From the NCBI RefSeq assembly GCF_958979055.1, contig NC_084898.1:22719102-22783101 (forward strand): a DNA stretch of 64,000 nt. Reading direction: 5' to 3'. Origin of the DNA: Alnus glutinosa (lineage: Eukaryota > Streptophyta > Magnoliopsida > Fagales > Betulaceae). The notes beneath the pieces were generated by a model, which ran no database searches, was not told where the DNA came from, and saw only the letters and a program-made list of their open reading frames with translations. Of this stretch, positions 1 through 12,444 are shown piece after piece (position 1 is the first letter of the stretch; every line of letters begins with the position of its first letter). The position numbers were made by a program, and so were the translations under genes.

Positions 1-74
1 ACGTGTGAACCTTAAAAAACGCGGCGTTTCAGTCCACCAAAGTTTGCTAAACGACAGCAACCGTGGTTGAGAAA

Positions 75-126
75 TTAACCATGGTTAACCTGTCTCCCAC
101 CAATCAAACCCCTCCCTTTTTAAAAA
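75..126 (+). promoter_or_regulatory. Putative core promoter of the DUF740-type gene
   Basis: A perfect 14-bp palindrome TTAACCATGGTTAA lies at 75-88. A TATA-like TTTTTAAAAA lies at 117-126, about 90 bp before the ATG at 218. The purine-rich stretch between them looks like a plant 5' leader. Position and composition fit a core promoter, but no transcription start is visible. Confidence 0.35.
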
Positions 127-217
127 CCTCACCCAAAGGGAAGCCACAGAGACGGGCGAGAAACAAAACAGACACCGCGAGAAAATCCGAGAGAAAATCT
201 GCGGTTCGCAAGTAAAA

Positions 218-868
218 ATGGCGTTTTACGTGGACGAAGAGGAGGTGTGGAAATGTATCAAACACCCCACGAAGCGCCGCCGGACTGGGATATGTCCGGT
301 GTGTCTCCGTGAACGGCTCTCCGCGCTCTGTCCCGAGTGCGCCAACGCGCGGCCCTGTGCGTGCTCCGCTAACGCCGCGACGACGTCGTCTTCGTCCTCC
401 TCGTCGTCTTCCGTCTCTCTCTTCTCGACCGACGGAGTCGGAGCCGTCGGGAGAGTCTCCAATCTGATCGACAGCGAACCAGCGTTCCGGAGGTCCAGAT
501 CGCTAGCTATTCCCTTCCTCCGGTCCAGGTCCCGGTATGTTGGCGCCGAAAACGAACGGAAAGAACCGCCGTCGCCTCCGCCGTCTGTTAACAAAAGCAA
601 AGCGTCACCGTTTTGGTCGGTGTTCAGGTCGACCAAGAGCAAGAAGGTTGAGACTAACGAAGAAGAGGACGAGGACGTGAGAGCGAGGAGGGCGATGATG
701 ACAAAGTCGAGATCCGTCGCCGTTTCGGTGACTGCAGATTCCGTTGCCGGCGTCGGAGATAAAAGAGCGAAGGGAAGGGGTTGGTATTTTCCGAGCCCGA
801 TGAAGGCTCTCCGGCAGTCAAAGATTGCGAAGGTGGTTCAGGAACGGTCTCCTTTGTACAGAGGTTGA
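218..868 (+). CDS. DUF740/UPF0503 (OCTOPUS-family-like) small protein
   Basis: Single-exon ORF of 216 residues. The N-terminus carries CxxHP (C13, H16), then CPVC (C26, C29) and CPEC (C38, C41), with RRRTGIC between them. This Cys/His layout with 'TGICPxCLRERL' is the signature of plant DUF740 proteins, the group that includes the phloem polarity protein OCTOPUS. A run of nine serines (57-65), several RSRS patches and a basic C-terminus (WYFPSPMKALRQSKIAKVV) follow. The C-terminal 'RGWYFPSPMKALR' block is a second conserved-looking segment. The protein is much shorter than canonical OCTOPUS (over 500 aa), so it belongs to the short subgroup or is a derived form. Family members act at the plasma membrane; that role is inferred here. 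The start is the first ATG after a purine-rich leader. The CDS is GC-richer than its surroundings, which supports it being real. Confidence 0.8.
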   Translation: MAFYVDEEEVWKCIKHPTKRRRTGICPVCLRERLSALCPECANARPCACSANAATTSSSSSSSSSVSLFSTDGVGAVGRVSNLIDSEPAFRRSRSLAIPFLRSRSRYVGAENERKEPPSPPPSVNKSKASPFWSVFRSTKSKKVETNEEEDEDVRARRAMMTKSRSVAVSVTADSVAGVGDKRAKGRGWYFPSPMKALRQSKIAKVVQERSPLYRG

Positions 869-3332
869 TTTTTTTTTTTCTTTGTAGAAATAAAAAACTA
901 ATGAATAATATTAAAATAATATTTCATCATATTCTAATCTTTATTAATCAACATCAGAAAGAATAGTAGACTAATGCTTTTTTCATTTTCTTCTTTAATT
1001 TTCTTTTTTTGGAGAATTGTATTGGCAAATCTTTGAGTTGCAATGTTTGTCAAAGGAATTTGATTTTGAAGTTCATAGTAACAAGTTGAATGGAAATTTG
1101 GCTTTATGTAATTCAAATATGCAATTTTGAGTGAGTGTGGTTGTGCTTGAATTGCTCATGTTCTCATTAATTATGGTATAATTTTTCTTTTCTCTCTTTG
1201 TTTAAACATGAATTTGTGGTGTGTTTGGGAGGATCTTACAAATATTGGGTTTTTGATGATTGCCAACTAGTTTGAGTCATTGAGTGTATGATTGATTAGG
1301 TTGTTGTGGTGTTAGTTAAAGAATCTTTTAGTGTTAACTGCCTCATAATGCATGCAACTTAATAATGATTTTTTTGAATTTTGGTCCCACTTGCATGTGG
1401 ATATGAATGTACTTTGGAGAGTTTTAGCATAAAAAGCAACCACCTGAATAACACCCATGCTTTTTTTAACTGATTGATCTCCAAGTTTTAGATTTGTGGT
1501 TCTTCATGTCCTTTGGAATGAGTTTTCCTCTTTTTTGATTTGAAAAAAGTATTTTGATTTGACGTAAAGGTGAAAACGGTAAGTTTGTCATTTTGTGTTT
1601 AAAGAATGTTTTATATTTTGAGTTGTTTGTTAATTTTATCTTTTTTATACTAGAAAACAAAAACTTTAACAAACATAGCAGATCTTGAATTGCAGATTAT
1701 TTCTGGTTCTACTAATGTGATTGATTATTAATTTGTTCATAGTCTTTAGCTCATTGGGCATCTGTTAATATGTACTTTGATAGGTTTTGGAAAGTGGTGG
1801 TACAATTTTGAACGGGAATGCTTGTGCTTAAGTTCAGTCACTTGGAGAAAAGTCATAGTGACGGACAAATCGATGTGAAGTTGGTGTGAAAATTTGGTGT
1901 GAAGAGTATCATTCAATTAAGTGTGCATAAATAAAACCCAAAATCACACCAACATATTCTCTTCATAATCATTAAAACGAGGTAACGCTACCGTGATTGT
2001 TTATATTTAGACAAACACTATAACGTTTTTTTTTTTTTATTATTCATTTATAGAATGTGTATTAAAATAAATAAATAGCTAAAATAGAGAATGTTGCTTT
2101 TTTGGATGGCTAAATAATTAATGCGGTTAGAGATGCTCTAAAGTGGGGTTGTGTATGACTTATGAGTAGCTGGTCCCTTATATTTGAAGGGCTCCTCTCC
2201 CGGTCATTTAAATCGGAGAAGATCCGAATACTAAGTACGGAGTGAACAACTTACTCTCTGTATGTTAATTAATTTTTCTTTTTTAGTTTTAAAACTATTT
2301 GATATTTTTGGATGTTTGTTAATATCTTTAACTTGATAACAGAAAACAAAATCGTTAACAAACATGGATTAAATTTTGGTTTGAAGGCGGCATGCTTGTC
2401 AATGTCACAAAATGGGTTTTATTTTTTTGTTATAATTTTTTAAACAAAGATTACAACGTGATTTGTGAATTAAAAATGGTTTAAGCATATCGATTTCTTG
2501 TGAAGTGCAAGATAGTAGAGCATGTATTGGCCCCTTATAGTAGGTCAAGAAAAAGGAGACATCTTTGGAACCATCTGATAACACTTGTTTTATTTCATGT
2601 CTCGAAAAGGTAATATCAATATGGAAGCATCAAGGCAATGATGAGCTGGGGGTATATAATTTGAGAATTGTGAACCAATTATAATATTTTAATTTATTTA
2701 TTCCTACTTCCAAACAAACAAATTTGTACGTTATATACACTATTTTAAAAAAAAGTGTATTCATTTTTCAATTTCATCCGTTCGTTAAGATTTTTCGTTA
2801 AATCTGATCAAAATTTTTAAAATACCCGTGCTTTCTCTTTAAAAAATTAAAAAAATTAAAAAAATTTCAAAGCAAATTCCGTTAAATTCTAACTAACACC
2901 TAAATCTTCGTAACCATTTAAGGTTTGGGGCTCATTTGTGCGGCCCCCACTTTTCAAAGTTGCAAAATAAAGGGAGAAAATATAGTGAAAATAGAAAAAA
3001 GAAATATCGTAAAAGAAAGATGAAAGCTTTGGTGTTCTTGGAGCAATGAGAAAATATAGATGGAACTTCAAATGAAGTGTAAATCAAGGTTTAGTTAGTA
3101 AATATCACTTTTAATTGTAATTTATAAGATCTAAATTTTGGAGGCGTTACATTTTCTCTTACCTATCCATAAGGGCAGTGGTGCCCTTTTCCCCTAGGGC
3201 ATCCTTTAACTTCACAATTAATATATATACTTGGAGGCCTAGGCAAGATTCAAAGGTTAATTAATTAACATTGAGAATCTCTAAGTAGATTCGGACCATT
3301 GGATCGACAAAAGCAGCTAGCAACAGTTTTCT
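869..3332. other. Intergenic, AT-rich, no gene seen
   Basis: All open frames are short and low-complexity. At 1608-1676 there is a motif (TTTTATATTTTGAGTTGTTT onward, closing with TTAACAAACA) that recurs near 15070 and 22436. At 2188-2226 there is a degenerate piece of the GGATCC-TCTCCGGTT repeat family found complete at 20865-21014. A TATA-like ATATATATAC at 3222-3231 precedes the small ORF at 3333. Confidence 0.5.
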
Positions 3333-3575
3333 ATGCAAATCCATGGAACCTTAGCACATGTTCATCCTATTGACAATATATTCTGCCCTGATTTGAATGG
3401 TTCCATTAGCGCTGGAATGTTGACTAAACCGTTACTTAATCATAATAATAAGTCTTCAAGTGGGCGTAGAAATCGTCTTGGCTATTATTATAATTTAATA
3501 GTCATTGATTCAATGAATATTCATGACACAGATTCTGAAGCATACAGACCAACGGTAACAAATATATTTATTTAA
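3333..3575 (+). CDS. Unidentified 80-aa ORF, possible exon
   Basis: An 80-residue frame of ordinary, non-repetitive composition (MQIHGTLAHVHPIDNIFCPD...). I do not recognise the family. A TATA-like box lies about 100 bp upstream, and a GGTAAC donor-like site occurs near position 3555, so it could be a first exon. No convincing downstream exon was found. It may equally be chance or a decayed gene. Confidence 0.2.
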   Translation: MQIHGTLAHVHPIDNIFCPDLNGSISAGMLTKPLLNHNNKSSSGRRNRLGYYYNLIVIDSMNIHDTDSEAYRPTVTNIFI

Positions 3576-4379
3576 AGAGAAACTTTATTTTGTATTAGTA
3601 TTTTATTAGTATAATTAATTGTTGACTGACGTGACATGCTTAATTTACTTTTAAATAAATCTTAATTGGAAAAGAAAAAAGGTTTAAGAGTGAATTGAAT
3701 ATGCAACGTTGGCCGTGTAAGTCGGGAGAATGCAAAATAGCATTTAAGCATTTTTTTTTTTTTTTTAAAGTACAAGAGAAAGAGTACAGGCATTAAGGAA
3801 CTAAAAAAGAAGATGAAACTGCTTTTCCTAAACAGGGGGAAAAGGAATTAGAAACATAAGAAAAGAGAATGCAGCCAGAATGAAGTCTGGTCGCGGCTCA
3901 GTTTACCACATGATGGGTACAGAAATTTGCACTTTGGTTGACAGAACTAGCAAACCAGCTAGTTGTGGTGGGAATGAGAATTCTTTCTGTTTTAATAGCT
4001 TATATTAATGCACTTTAATTTTGACCACAAAGTCCCTTTCAAGTGGTATTGTTAGGTGCCGTAAAAAAATTTGATGGATGAGAGATGTGTAGGAGAATGA
4101 AACCAAACGTTTCTCTTAATTGAAATGGAAGGTAAATGATGAAAATATGGTTTAAACTAATGACTTCTCGCTTTTCTTTTCTTTTTTGAACATGACTTTT
4201 TGCTTTATTAACAAGTTAAATTACCTCTTATCACAAAAGCTTAAGCGGATAAGAATTAACAAATTTAATCATTTAATGAATACTTTAATAATGACCACTT
4301 GACTTTATTGGCAGATGGTACTCTCAATAGTTTTCACTCCGCGAAACAAAGTCTAATTTGGATTACGGATTTTTTTTTG
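3576..4379. other. Intergenic with an oligo-T-led repeat and a dispersed repeat copy
   Basis: A T run at about 3750-3767 is followed by purine-rich sequence resembling a retroposon 3' end inserted on the minus strand. A fragment of the dispersed 'AATTTAATCATTTAAT' repeat family lies at 4213-4300. No coding sequence is seen. Confidence 0.4.
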
Positions 4380-4745
4380 GGATAAATATATTTTAACCCC
4401 CCAAACTACTACCCTTTCTCCGGATGACCCCCCAAACTACCAATGCTTAGATTATGGCCCCCCAAACTACTACTTTTTGATTTTTTGGCCCTATCCGTCT
4501 ATTTATGACGTCAATTCTAATAAAAATTGGCCAAAAATCCGAAAATACCCCTCCCTTAACCGTGGGAATTTCAAAGTGTAGGAGGGGTATTTTCGGATTT
4601 CTGTTTAGAATTGACGGCATAAATGGACGGATGTGGCCAAAAAATCATAAAGTGGTAGTTTGGGGGGCTAGAATCTAAGCATTGGTAGTTTGGGAGGCTA
4701 TCTGGAGAAATTGTGGTAGTTTGGGGGGCTAAAATATATTTATCC
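4380..4745. mobile_element. Foldback MITE with long inverted arms
   Basis: The 366-bp element begins GGATAAATATATTTTAACCC and ends with its near-exact complement, GGGCTAAAATATATTTATCC. The two arms of about 180 bp pair over most of their length and contain repeated 'CCCCCCAAACTAC' blocks on one side and 'GTAGTTTGGGGGG' on the other. Flanks are T runs on both sides, so a target duplication cannot be defined. It is a non-coding hairpin element; the superfamily is not determined. Confidence 0.75.
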
Positions 4746-6554
4746 TTTTTTTTTAAAAAAAAAAAAAAAACAAACAAAAATCCCGTAAAAATCACATAAT
4801 CTATATAAAGACATATGTCAGTTTAACAACTAGCTAAACTGAATTAAAAAAATTTCCTTCAATCCCGATTAAAAGAAAACTTTGAAGATTTCTAAAAACA
4901 AAACCATGGGACAAGTGGGTTTCATAATATGAAATGAGCACCACCACCAAATTGATTGTTAATATTATATTAATTTGTAAGTAGCCACCACTTGCATTGC
5001 TGGGAAAAGAGTTGTCGTATGTAATTAAGAGTCATTGATCCAACAAACACAAGACAAACACTTGAGTTTGAGAAATTATGGACGTATGAGATCAACCCTA
5101 AAATTCTACGATGTGGTTGGTGTGAAAGAAACCACCCCCCCTCCAAAAAAAAAAAAAGAACTTTATGAGATGGAGATGGAGATGAAGCCTTTATTACAAA
5201 TTCTCATTCTTCCTGGAAATTTCTCCATCTTTACTGAAAAATTCAACCCTAACCAACCCCACTACCCACAGGCCCCATTCTGATTTTTTATTTATTTATT
5301 TATTTTTAAATGTTGTATTTGTTCCGATATAAAATGTCTAGTGTCTGGTACGTGCAAAAAATATTAATTAAAAAAACATGATATATTTGCCATTTTTTAT
5401 TTATTTATTTAGTTTTCAATTGCAGTAGACAAGTATTTTTGTACCAACCAAATAATCGAAAACAATTTTGATATTATTTTTAGGATCTCAACCAAGCAAT
5501 GAAAAATTAATGATTTTTTTTTTTTTCTGAAAATATTTTGAACAAAAAACCATTTTTCCTTCAAAACTATTTTATGTTAACCAATGCACAATCAGAATGT
5601 AGAAATTCTGGGGTATAGATAGTTCACTAAAGTTCCCATAAAAAAACAAACAAAACGGTGATCATCCAGTGGCTACCACTTGTAGTAGCGACAACAGTAA
5701 ACCCAAACACTGACCCCCCTAGCAATTTAGATTGCCGACAAGGCAACATTAATACCATTGGCAAGAGTGCATGCATATCTTGTACACATATTGTATATAC
5801 CTATTTGTACATACATATTTTGTACACATATTATATATACCTATTGTGAGTGTATGTACAAAATGAGCATGTGCAAATTACACAACTCATTTATTTAAGG
5901 ATAGTGAAAGGCTTGAGAAATGTGTCGTATCTGATCAAGACAAAAGACGTATGTTTTATTAAGTCAAACTTTTAACGGTGGTGGTTTAGTGGCTTTAAGA
6001 AAAATTTCAAATGGTTGGGCATGTATTAGGGTGAGAATTCTACTCTTGAAATGGGAATTCTCAATTTTATTAGTATTAGTTGTATTGAGAATCCTACTGA
6101 TGCTCGAATGGGGCTGAGTCAGGCTATGGTTCAGTTAAATTTGAAGGAACGTTTGGAGTTCCCACGGCCGTTTAGGCCCCTTATGTGCGCCTCCTAGCGA
6201 CCAGGTGCTACTATGATCACGTCTAGTTAGAATAACTACAGTTAGCTTCTCCTATACCCGCCTTTTTAATTAGAAAAAAAAATAAAAAAAATAAAAAAAC
6301 AAGTCTAACTTTTAACGTGTGACATCTTAGAAAATTAGCGTCGCATTAAAGGTCTAGGGAGAAACCAAGATACATGGTATGGGGAAGGGTGGTGAAATTA
6401 AGAGAAAAAAATTTTGGAGACCAAAAATTAATTTTGGGAAGGTTTAATAATAATAACAAAATTAAAAAACTCTATGGGGTTTTTAATTTATTTTTTGGGA
6501 GGGTAGCGCGCTTGCTCATGGGTACTTAGTTTCACACAAATTTCTTATTATGTA
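4746..6554. other. Intergenic, low-complexity, no gene seen
   Basis: Contains short A and T tracts and direct repeats of TTGTACACATATTATATATACC type at 5780-5850. The frames here (for example 5035-5283 and 5658-5849) are short, compositionally biased and unsupported. Confidence 0.5.
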
Positions 6555-6893
6555 TAGGGGTGGCAATTCATGTCCGCGTGTTGAGTTTAAGTCGTGTCGA
6601 GTCTGGGTATAAAACTATATATATATATATGTTAACCTGACCTAACACATTGAATAAAATGGGTCACACCTCTCAACTATAACCTATTAATTTCGTGTCG
6701 GGTTTTTTTGTCGTATAAAAGAATTTCAATCATAAATGTCACATGTCGGGTTTGGGTTGTATTGAGGCATAAATATAAAAGTATATAGGTCAATCATAAC
6801 CTGACCCATTTGATTTAACGGGTCAAAATCTTTAACCCTAATTCGCTAATTTCGTGTTGAATTCATAGTTCGTATAAAAAATTGTCAACTCTA
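6555..6893. mobile_element. hAT-like MITE
   Basis: Starts TAGGGGTGGCAATT and ends AATTGTCAACTCTA, giving imperfect terminal inverted repeats. The flanking 8-mers ATTATGTA (6547-6554) and ATTAAGTG (6894-6901) agree at 6 of 8 positions, as expected for an old hAT target duplication. The interior has repeated GTGTCGGGTTT and CCTGACCCAT blocks, typical of this abundant plant hAT MITE style. It is non-coding. Confidence 0.65.
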
Positions 6894-9800
6894 ATTAAGT
6901 GAATCTAAGTTTTATAAACGGTTCTAAAGAATTTTAATTGTAACTTAACTAATTCTTTTGAATAGATAACACATATGTGACAATCTGTTTCTCTTGGTGG
7001 TTACAAAATGTATACTTAATCTCTCTTTGAATGACTGTTATTATTAATAGAATATTAATTAAATAATTAAATTCATAATATTTTATCAAATTAAACTTTT
7101 AAAATAAATGATAATTTATCGTGCTATCAAAGCGGGTGATCCTAACTTCGAACACCACATCTACTCTATAACTTTTATGTAATTAAGTGTGGAGAACTAT
7201 TACAATATCTAACAATAATTGGATGTCATGAGAGGCTGGACAGCAAGAGTGGGTGAGAGTAGAGAATGTTTGAGGTCTCAATTGCAAATTGAGTTTGAAG
7301 ATAATCTTGGGTTCTGACAGGAGGAGACTAAGTTTATGGTTGTAATTCAACCCAAAAAGTTAGCAAATAGTAAGACAGGATCACTTTTCATGTTTTTGGA
7401 AACTGCCAAACAGGCCCCTACGAGTACCCTAAGTCTTCAATGAACATTGCAATTTTCCCTGTTCGAGCGGGGGACCATATATAGCTTTGTCCTTGCCAAT
7501 GTCACCCACTATTGGCCCCTATTTTATTGGATTCCGTTTCCATTTTAGAGACCAAGCTAAGATTCATGTTAAACATGCAAATTTTCCATGGCAAAGATCC
7601 AAGAGATTACCAAGAATTGGTTTTGGGGATGACCCTTTTTCAAGAATTCGGATCCTCTCCGGTTCATTGAGGAGCTGGTTCCTTGCATTTGATGATTATT
7701 TTTGTCAACAAAAAAAAAAAAAAATTTGAAATGACAAAAATGCCCTTCAAATATAAAGAATTGGCTTCTATCCCGTTCATTTTCTGTTCCATTTTTCAAA
7801 GGGTTTGGATTTGTTAAAGTATGATTAAATGACTAAATTTTTACCTTTTAACATGGTATAATAGCAGAGGTACTGAGTTTGAATTCTGACTCTTTCATTT
7901 ACCTTTTATTTTAATTAAATAGTCTACACATTGGGCCTCACATCATGTTAAAAGAGAGTTTGAACTCATACGTGAAGAGGAGTATTAAGCCTTAGCCCTT
8001 GCCCTTCAATTCCCAAAGTAGTGATTAGATTATGTTTGCAGCTAGCTGCAAATTATTTTGTTTAGGGGGAATGCCATGTTATAATCTTTCAACATGAGCC
8101 TACACGTGCGTGTTTGCTGTCCAAAAGGATTTTGAAAATTGTTTGAAGGGAAGACTTTGTATGCTGAAGAAGTGACAGATCAACACAATTGCTGATCTCA
8201 AAGGCAATTGCTGATCTATGGAGATTTGAAATCAGTACTTAATTAGTTGTGTTCTTATACTCCCTCAGTTTGGTTTTAGTTTTGAATAAATTAAGTTACA
8301 TATACTCTCATTTTATTTATTCCACTCCTTTTAGCATAACATCTTTCCTTGTGATCAGCACCACCTCCAACCCCTACACGAGAATAGTTGGATTCGTGAC
8401 GGTTGGAATCACCCGATTTGGTGGTCGTAACCACCAGATCGGGTGACCACCAAATTGGTGGTCAATCTCGTGGTTGCGACCACCAAATTTGACATTCGGA
8501 GTGATGCGACAATCTTCGAAGATTCGATTGATGGGACGGACTACCCCAAGGCAAGGGCTATCGTGCTACCACGTCATGAAATAAAGGGCGTACGTGGACA
8601 GTAAAATGGGAAGAACTTTTCTTTAATTTTTTTTTTCCTTAATGTACAACTTGTATAGTTTTGGTGAGGGTATACCCTCGTGCTTTTGTGGTTGTTTTCT
8701 TTGATCGATCAAAACAAGCTCATACACTCACTAAACCGAAAAATAACAAATAAAAATAATGCAATTAAAAAGAAAATACATGTATTTACCCATTCTATTT
8801 CCATGTATTAAGACTTTATTAATTAATCATGTGTAAATTGGAATAGAACGTAAGTGTCGTTGTTAGGCTACGGTCTTCTTAAACTGTCCACAATTAAGTT
8901 TCATATATAGTTGGCATATTATTCTACTTGATAGGTGGAGATAGTTTATATATATAGAATAGTCAATTCCCTAGGAGTCAAGTCAGAGAAAAGAAGCGAT
9001 GAGAATCAAGGTTTTACGTAATCCTACGAAGTGGTGCCACGCTAGCTACAGAATAAACAAGGTAGCGTAGCTCAAGAATTCAACAGTCAACCGGCCGGCC
9101 TCCCAGTAAATGCTGAAAGCGAACGTTGTTTCTGAATATATATAGCTTCTTTGTTCACACTTTGTTTTAATGTCATCGTCATGTACCTAGTTTTTCTTTG
9201 TTTGGTGGTTGTTTTTCTCTTGTTGGTGGCCGGCCTTGCTTTGATGATTGAAGCTGGTTAGCTTCCTCGTTGCATACATGTGTTGCTCTCACTCTGGTTA
9301 AAGTGGGTCTTTTCTTTTTTCTTTTTGAAAAAAAAAAAAAACATAGACTCTAAGACAGATGCAATTGTAAGTACATAACATAATTTTTCTGTCGTAGGAT
9401 AGGAAGAAATAGGCTCTTTGTTTTCTAGAAATAATGCCCCTTTGTCTCTTGAAAAAAGTTGGGTTAAATACAATTAACTCTCTCAAAAGTTTGACCACAT
9501 TTTCAATCTTACCTCAAATCTTTAAAAATTTGTAATGTTCTCAAACAAAGTTTTCAAATTTTTCAATACGGCCAATCTATTAGTAATTTCCATATGCTCC
9601 GACGGAAATGGCTTCACGTAAACTTCTCCATTTTACCCCAAGTTAATTACCGAATTCCTTGAATTTTCATCTCTTGTTTCCTTCTTGACTTTCCCGGAAA
9701 ACACTTCCCACTCCGACAACCGGCGTAAACGGTCGGAAACACCGTGGCCCTGAAATTAAAATTTTTTATGAAGTACAAAGTTTTAAAAGTTTATGTCAAC

Positions 9801-10259
9801 TTTCCAATACCACCAAATATGCCTTCATCATATGTTGGAATCAAAATATATGACCATTTTATTCTGAATTGGTCCATGTTAAACTGTATACAAAAACTTG
9901 AATTCTCTTGATTTGGATCAAATTTTGTACCGACTTAACCTTAAATTTAAAACTTTTAATCAAATATATTTTGAAATTGAATTTACCAACACTAAAAACC
10001 TAACAAACTTCTCGTTGTCTATTCGGTGACAACACTCAATTACAACAAAGTTCTCAATTCAAAGACTAAAAATTGAACACCGAAAATTAACCTATTAAAT
10101 CACAAACTAGGCTTAGTTGAGGTTATCTATTTAAACTGTTTTATGAAATATGAACAAACCATTAAACACATATAGAATAGAAGTAATAAAACTCAGATAA
10201 AAAAACCACACCTAGGCCTGGCAACCCTGTTGAGTCTATCAACCCGAATACCCAACCTA
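6894..10259. other. Intergenic, transposon-derived, no gene seen
   Basis: Holds minus-oriented copies of a dispersed repeat family (about 7050-7200 and 7805-7995), a degenerate GGATCCTCTCCGGTT element (7648-7775), local inverted repeats of GGTGGTCG / CGACCACC type (8410-8495), and AT-rich spacer. Frames such as 7487-7729 and 9258-9473 are short and overlap repeats. Confidence 0.45.
7050..7200 (-). repeat. Dispersed 'ATTTAATCATTTAAT' repeat family, copy
   Basis: The minus strand reads a CGATAAATTATCATTTATT block followed by an AATTTAATNATTTAATTAATATT block. The same order appears at about 4213-4300, 14766-14900, 18165-18290, 27536-27596 with 36585-36725, and 58740-58870. The family carries 'CTGATACNATGTTAAATTA' near one end. 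Possibly a SINE-like or MITE-like family; it is not identified. Confidence 0.5.
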
Positions 10260-10994
10260 CACTACAAAAAAAAAAACCAAATTCTGGACAGTTTTAAACC
10301 GTCTGAAATCAATTTCAGACAGTTTTTTTTGGACGGTTTTAAACCGTCCAGTATATAAAGTAGCTAAATTTTTTTCTAGACGATTTGGACAAAACCGTCT
10401 GGAATTCCAGACCATTTGGTTCAGAACTGAGTTTTGGGAAAAACCGTCTAGAAAAATTATGGACGGTTTTGCCCAAAACCGTCCAGACTTAATTTTTTTT
10501 TTTTTTTTTTTCGATGACTCGATTTATTTCTTTTATATATATATATATATGTTAATATTTCAGCTAAGATCGTCCAGAATGTCTAAATACGTCTAGAATT
10601 TTTCTCGTTTCCAGCGTTAACTGTGTTTTTTTTTTTCTATCGCCGGCGATGATCTGTTTCTGGCCCTCGCCGAAAACATTTTTTTTTTTCCTTTCTCCTT
10701 CGTCGGAAACTTCTTCAAGGGCCGGTGAAATCTTCCCCTTCCTCCCCCCATGAAATCTAACCCAGAATTAAAATCCGGCCAACACACAGTTCCAAGAGAG
10801 TTCAAAAGGGGAGAAAAAGTGGAAGATCGAACCCGATCTTCCAAAACTCTGGCCTGGAGCGGATCGGAGTTCGAAGCCTTGATCTCCGTCACCACGACGT
10901 CAAAACCACCCCCTCAGCGAGACCTCGACGCCTAGATCTCCGTCACCGGCGACCGAGTCATGCTGCAGTGGGGTGGGTCGTCGTCTTCTGAAAA

Positions 10995-11036
<42 letters not shown>

Positions 11037-11475
11037 GAAGAAGAAGAAAGATTAGTAAGATAGCGAGACAAAGAGAGACGAGAAATTTTGGGATTGGGTC
11101 GAAGGAAGAAGAAGAACGAGAGAGAGAGAGAGAAGAGATCGATGGTTTTAAGAATACAGTGTGCGTGAAGGTTTTCAATACAGCTAGTGTGCGTGAAGAT
11201 TTTAATCGGACGGTTGTATTTTGGTTGAGAAAGAAATCGGATGGATGTGGTGAAATAAGGGGGTATCACGCGGATCGATGACATGGCATGTGAAAATTTT
11301 TTCCAGACGGTTTAGTTAAAACCATCTGTAATTTTATGGACGATTTAATCAAACCGTCCATAATAAATTTTTTACAGACGGTTTCGAGAAAACTGTCTGC
11401 AAATTTATTTTTTAGACTGTTTTAGAAACCGTCTAAAAAAAACCCGTCCATAAATGCCCTTTTTGTTTTGTAGTG
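10260..11475. mobile_element. Non-autonomous CACTA (En/Spm) transposon, complete
   Basis: Begins CACTACAAAAAA and ends TTTTGTAGTG, the diagnostic CACTA termini, and is flanked by a 3-bp CTA target duplication (10257-10259 and 11476-11478). Both subterminal regions carry many copies of GACGGTTT / AAACCGTC in both orientations, the usual transposase-binding subterminal array. The 1216-bp interior has an A run near 10998-11030, AAG repeats and GC-richer sequence (10617-10950), but no transposase. Open frames in the interior are low-complexity. Confidence 0.88.
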
Positions 11476-12407
11476 CTATCGACCAATGGACTCGAATGCA
11501 ACCACACGCCATCACACTAGATCCCATCTCTTAGTACATCAGCATCGATTCTAGCAATCCCAACAAAAAGTGGCATTTTACAGGGGTCATAAGATCTAGG
11601 GAATGATGCAGCCAGTTAGCCTCCAATTAGTGCATAACACATGGCCGGCGACTGTGTAAGTCTACTTTAAAAGGGAATGGAGAACAGGTAAATATGAGAC
11701 TTTCATCCCCCTCCCTCTCTCTCTCTCTCTCTCTGACAATACGTCTCAGTAAAATTGACTTAAGTATTGGAGCTATCACCTTCCGGCCCGCTCTAGCAAG
11801 CCTTTGTACATACTTTTCTCATTCTTTGCAAGAACTTTTGATCGCTAGCTCGCCCCACGGCCAACTGTTCTAACAGTTTGGCGTCGTCTGTACGGACTCA
11901 AATCAGAGAGACTTGAATTCATCTTTCGATTGAAACCAATTTATTAGCATAAGATGATAGATCAACTGTATTATATTGTTTTAGTACTCATATCATGCAA
12001 AAAATTTTGAGATCTAGAAACTAATCTATTGTTCCACTATTGATTCAATTTAGTTTTTCTCCTCATCTACAAGAATTTTGGTTATTAGTGCAATAACCAA
12101 AAGTCATCGCTAAAAGTCATTATTGACGACAAGTCGTCACAGTTTCTCCGTCGAAAAAGGCCATGAGCGACGTTCTTCTAATAAAAATTAATACTCTCAG
12201 CATCAGTACTGATAGATCTTGATCTCAAACTACTCACGGCATCATTCATAAAACGACAAGAAGAAAAGAATATGATGAAAAAAATTGATTTAAGAGATTA
12301 AAACATTAGAGAGACCAAGAAAATGAAGAACTTCTGGAGCCGCCATCAACTATTCAACGTGAATTTGAAGCAACATTTACTTTTTTTCTTCTTCTTCTTC
12401 TTCTTCT

Positions 12408-12444
<37 letters not shown>

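Noticed and set aside
226..642. 138-aa minus frame opposite the DUF740 gene
   Set aside because: Shadow of the plus-strand gene, whose Cys/His motif is a recognised family signature.
10973..11281. 102-aa Lys/Arg/Glu-rich frame inside the CACTA element and its minus-strand partners
   Set aside because: Translation of A and GA tracts, low complexity.
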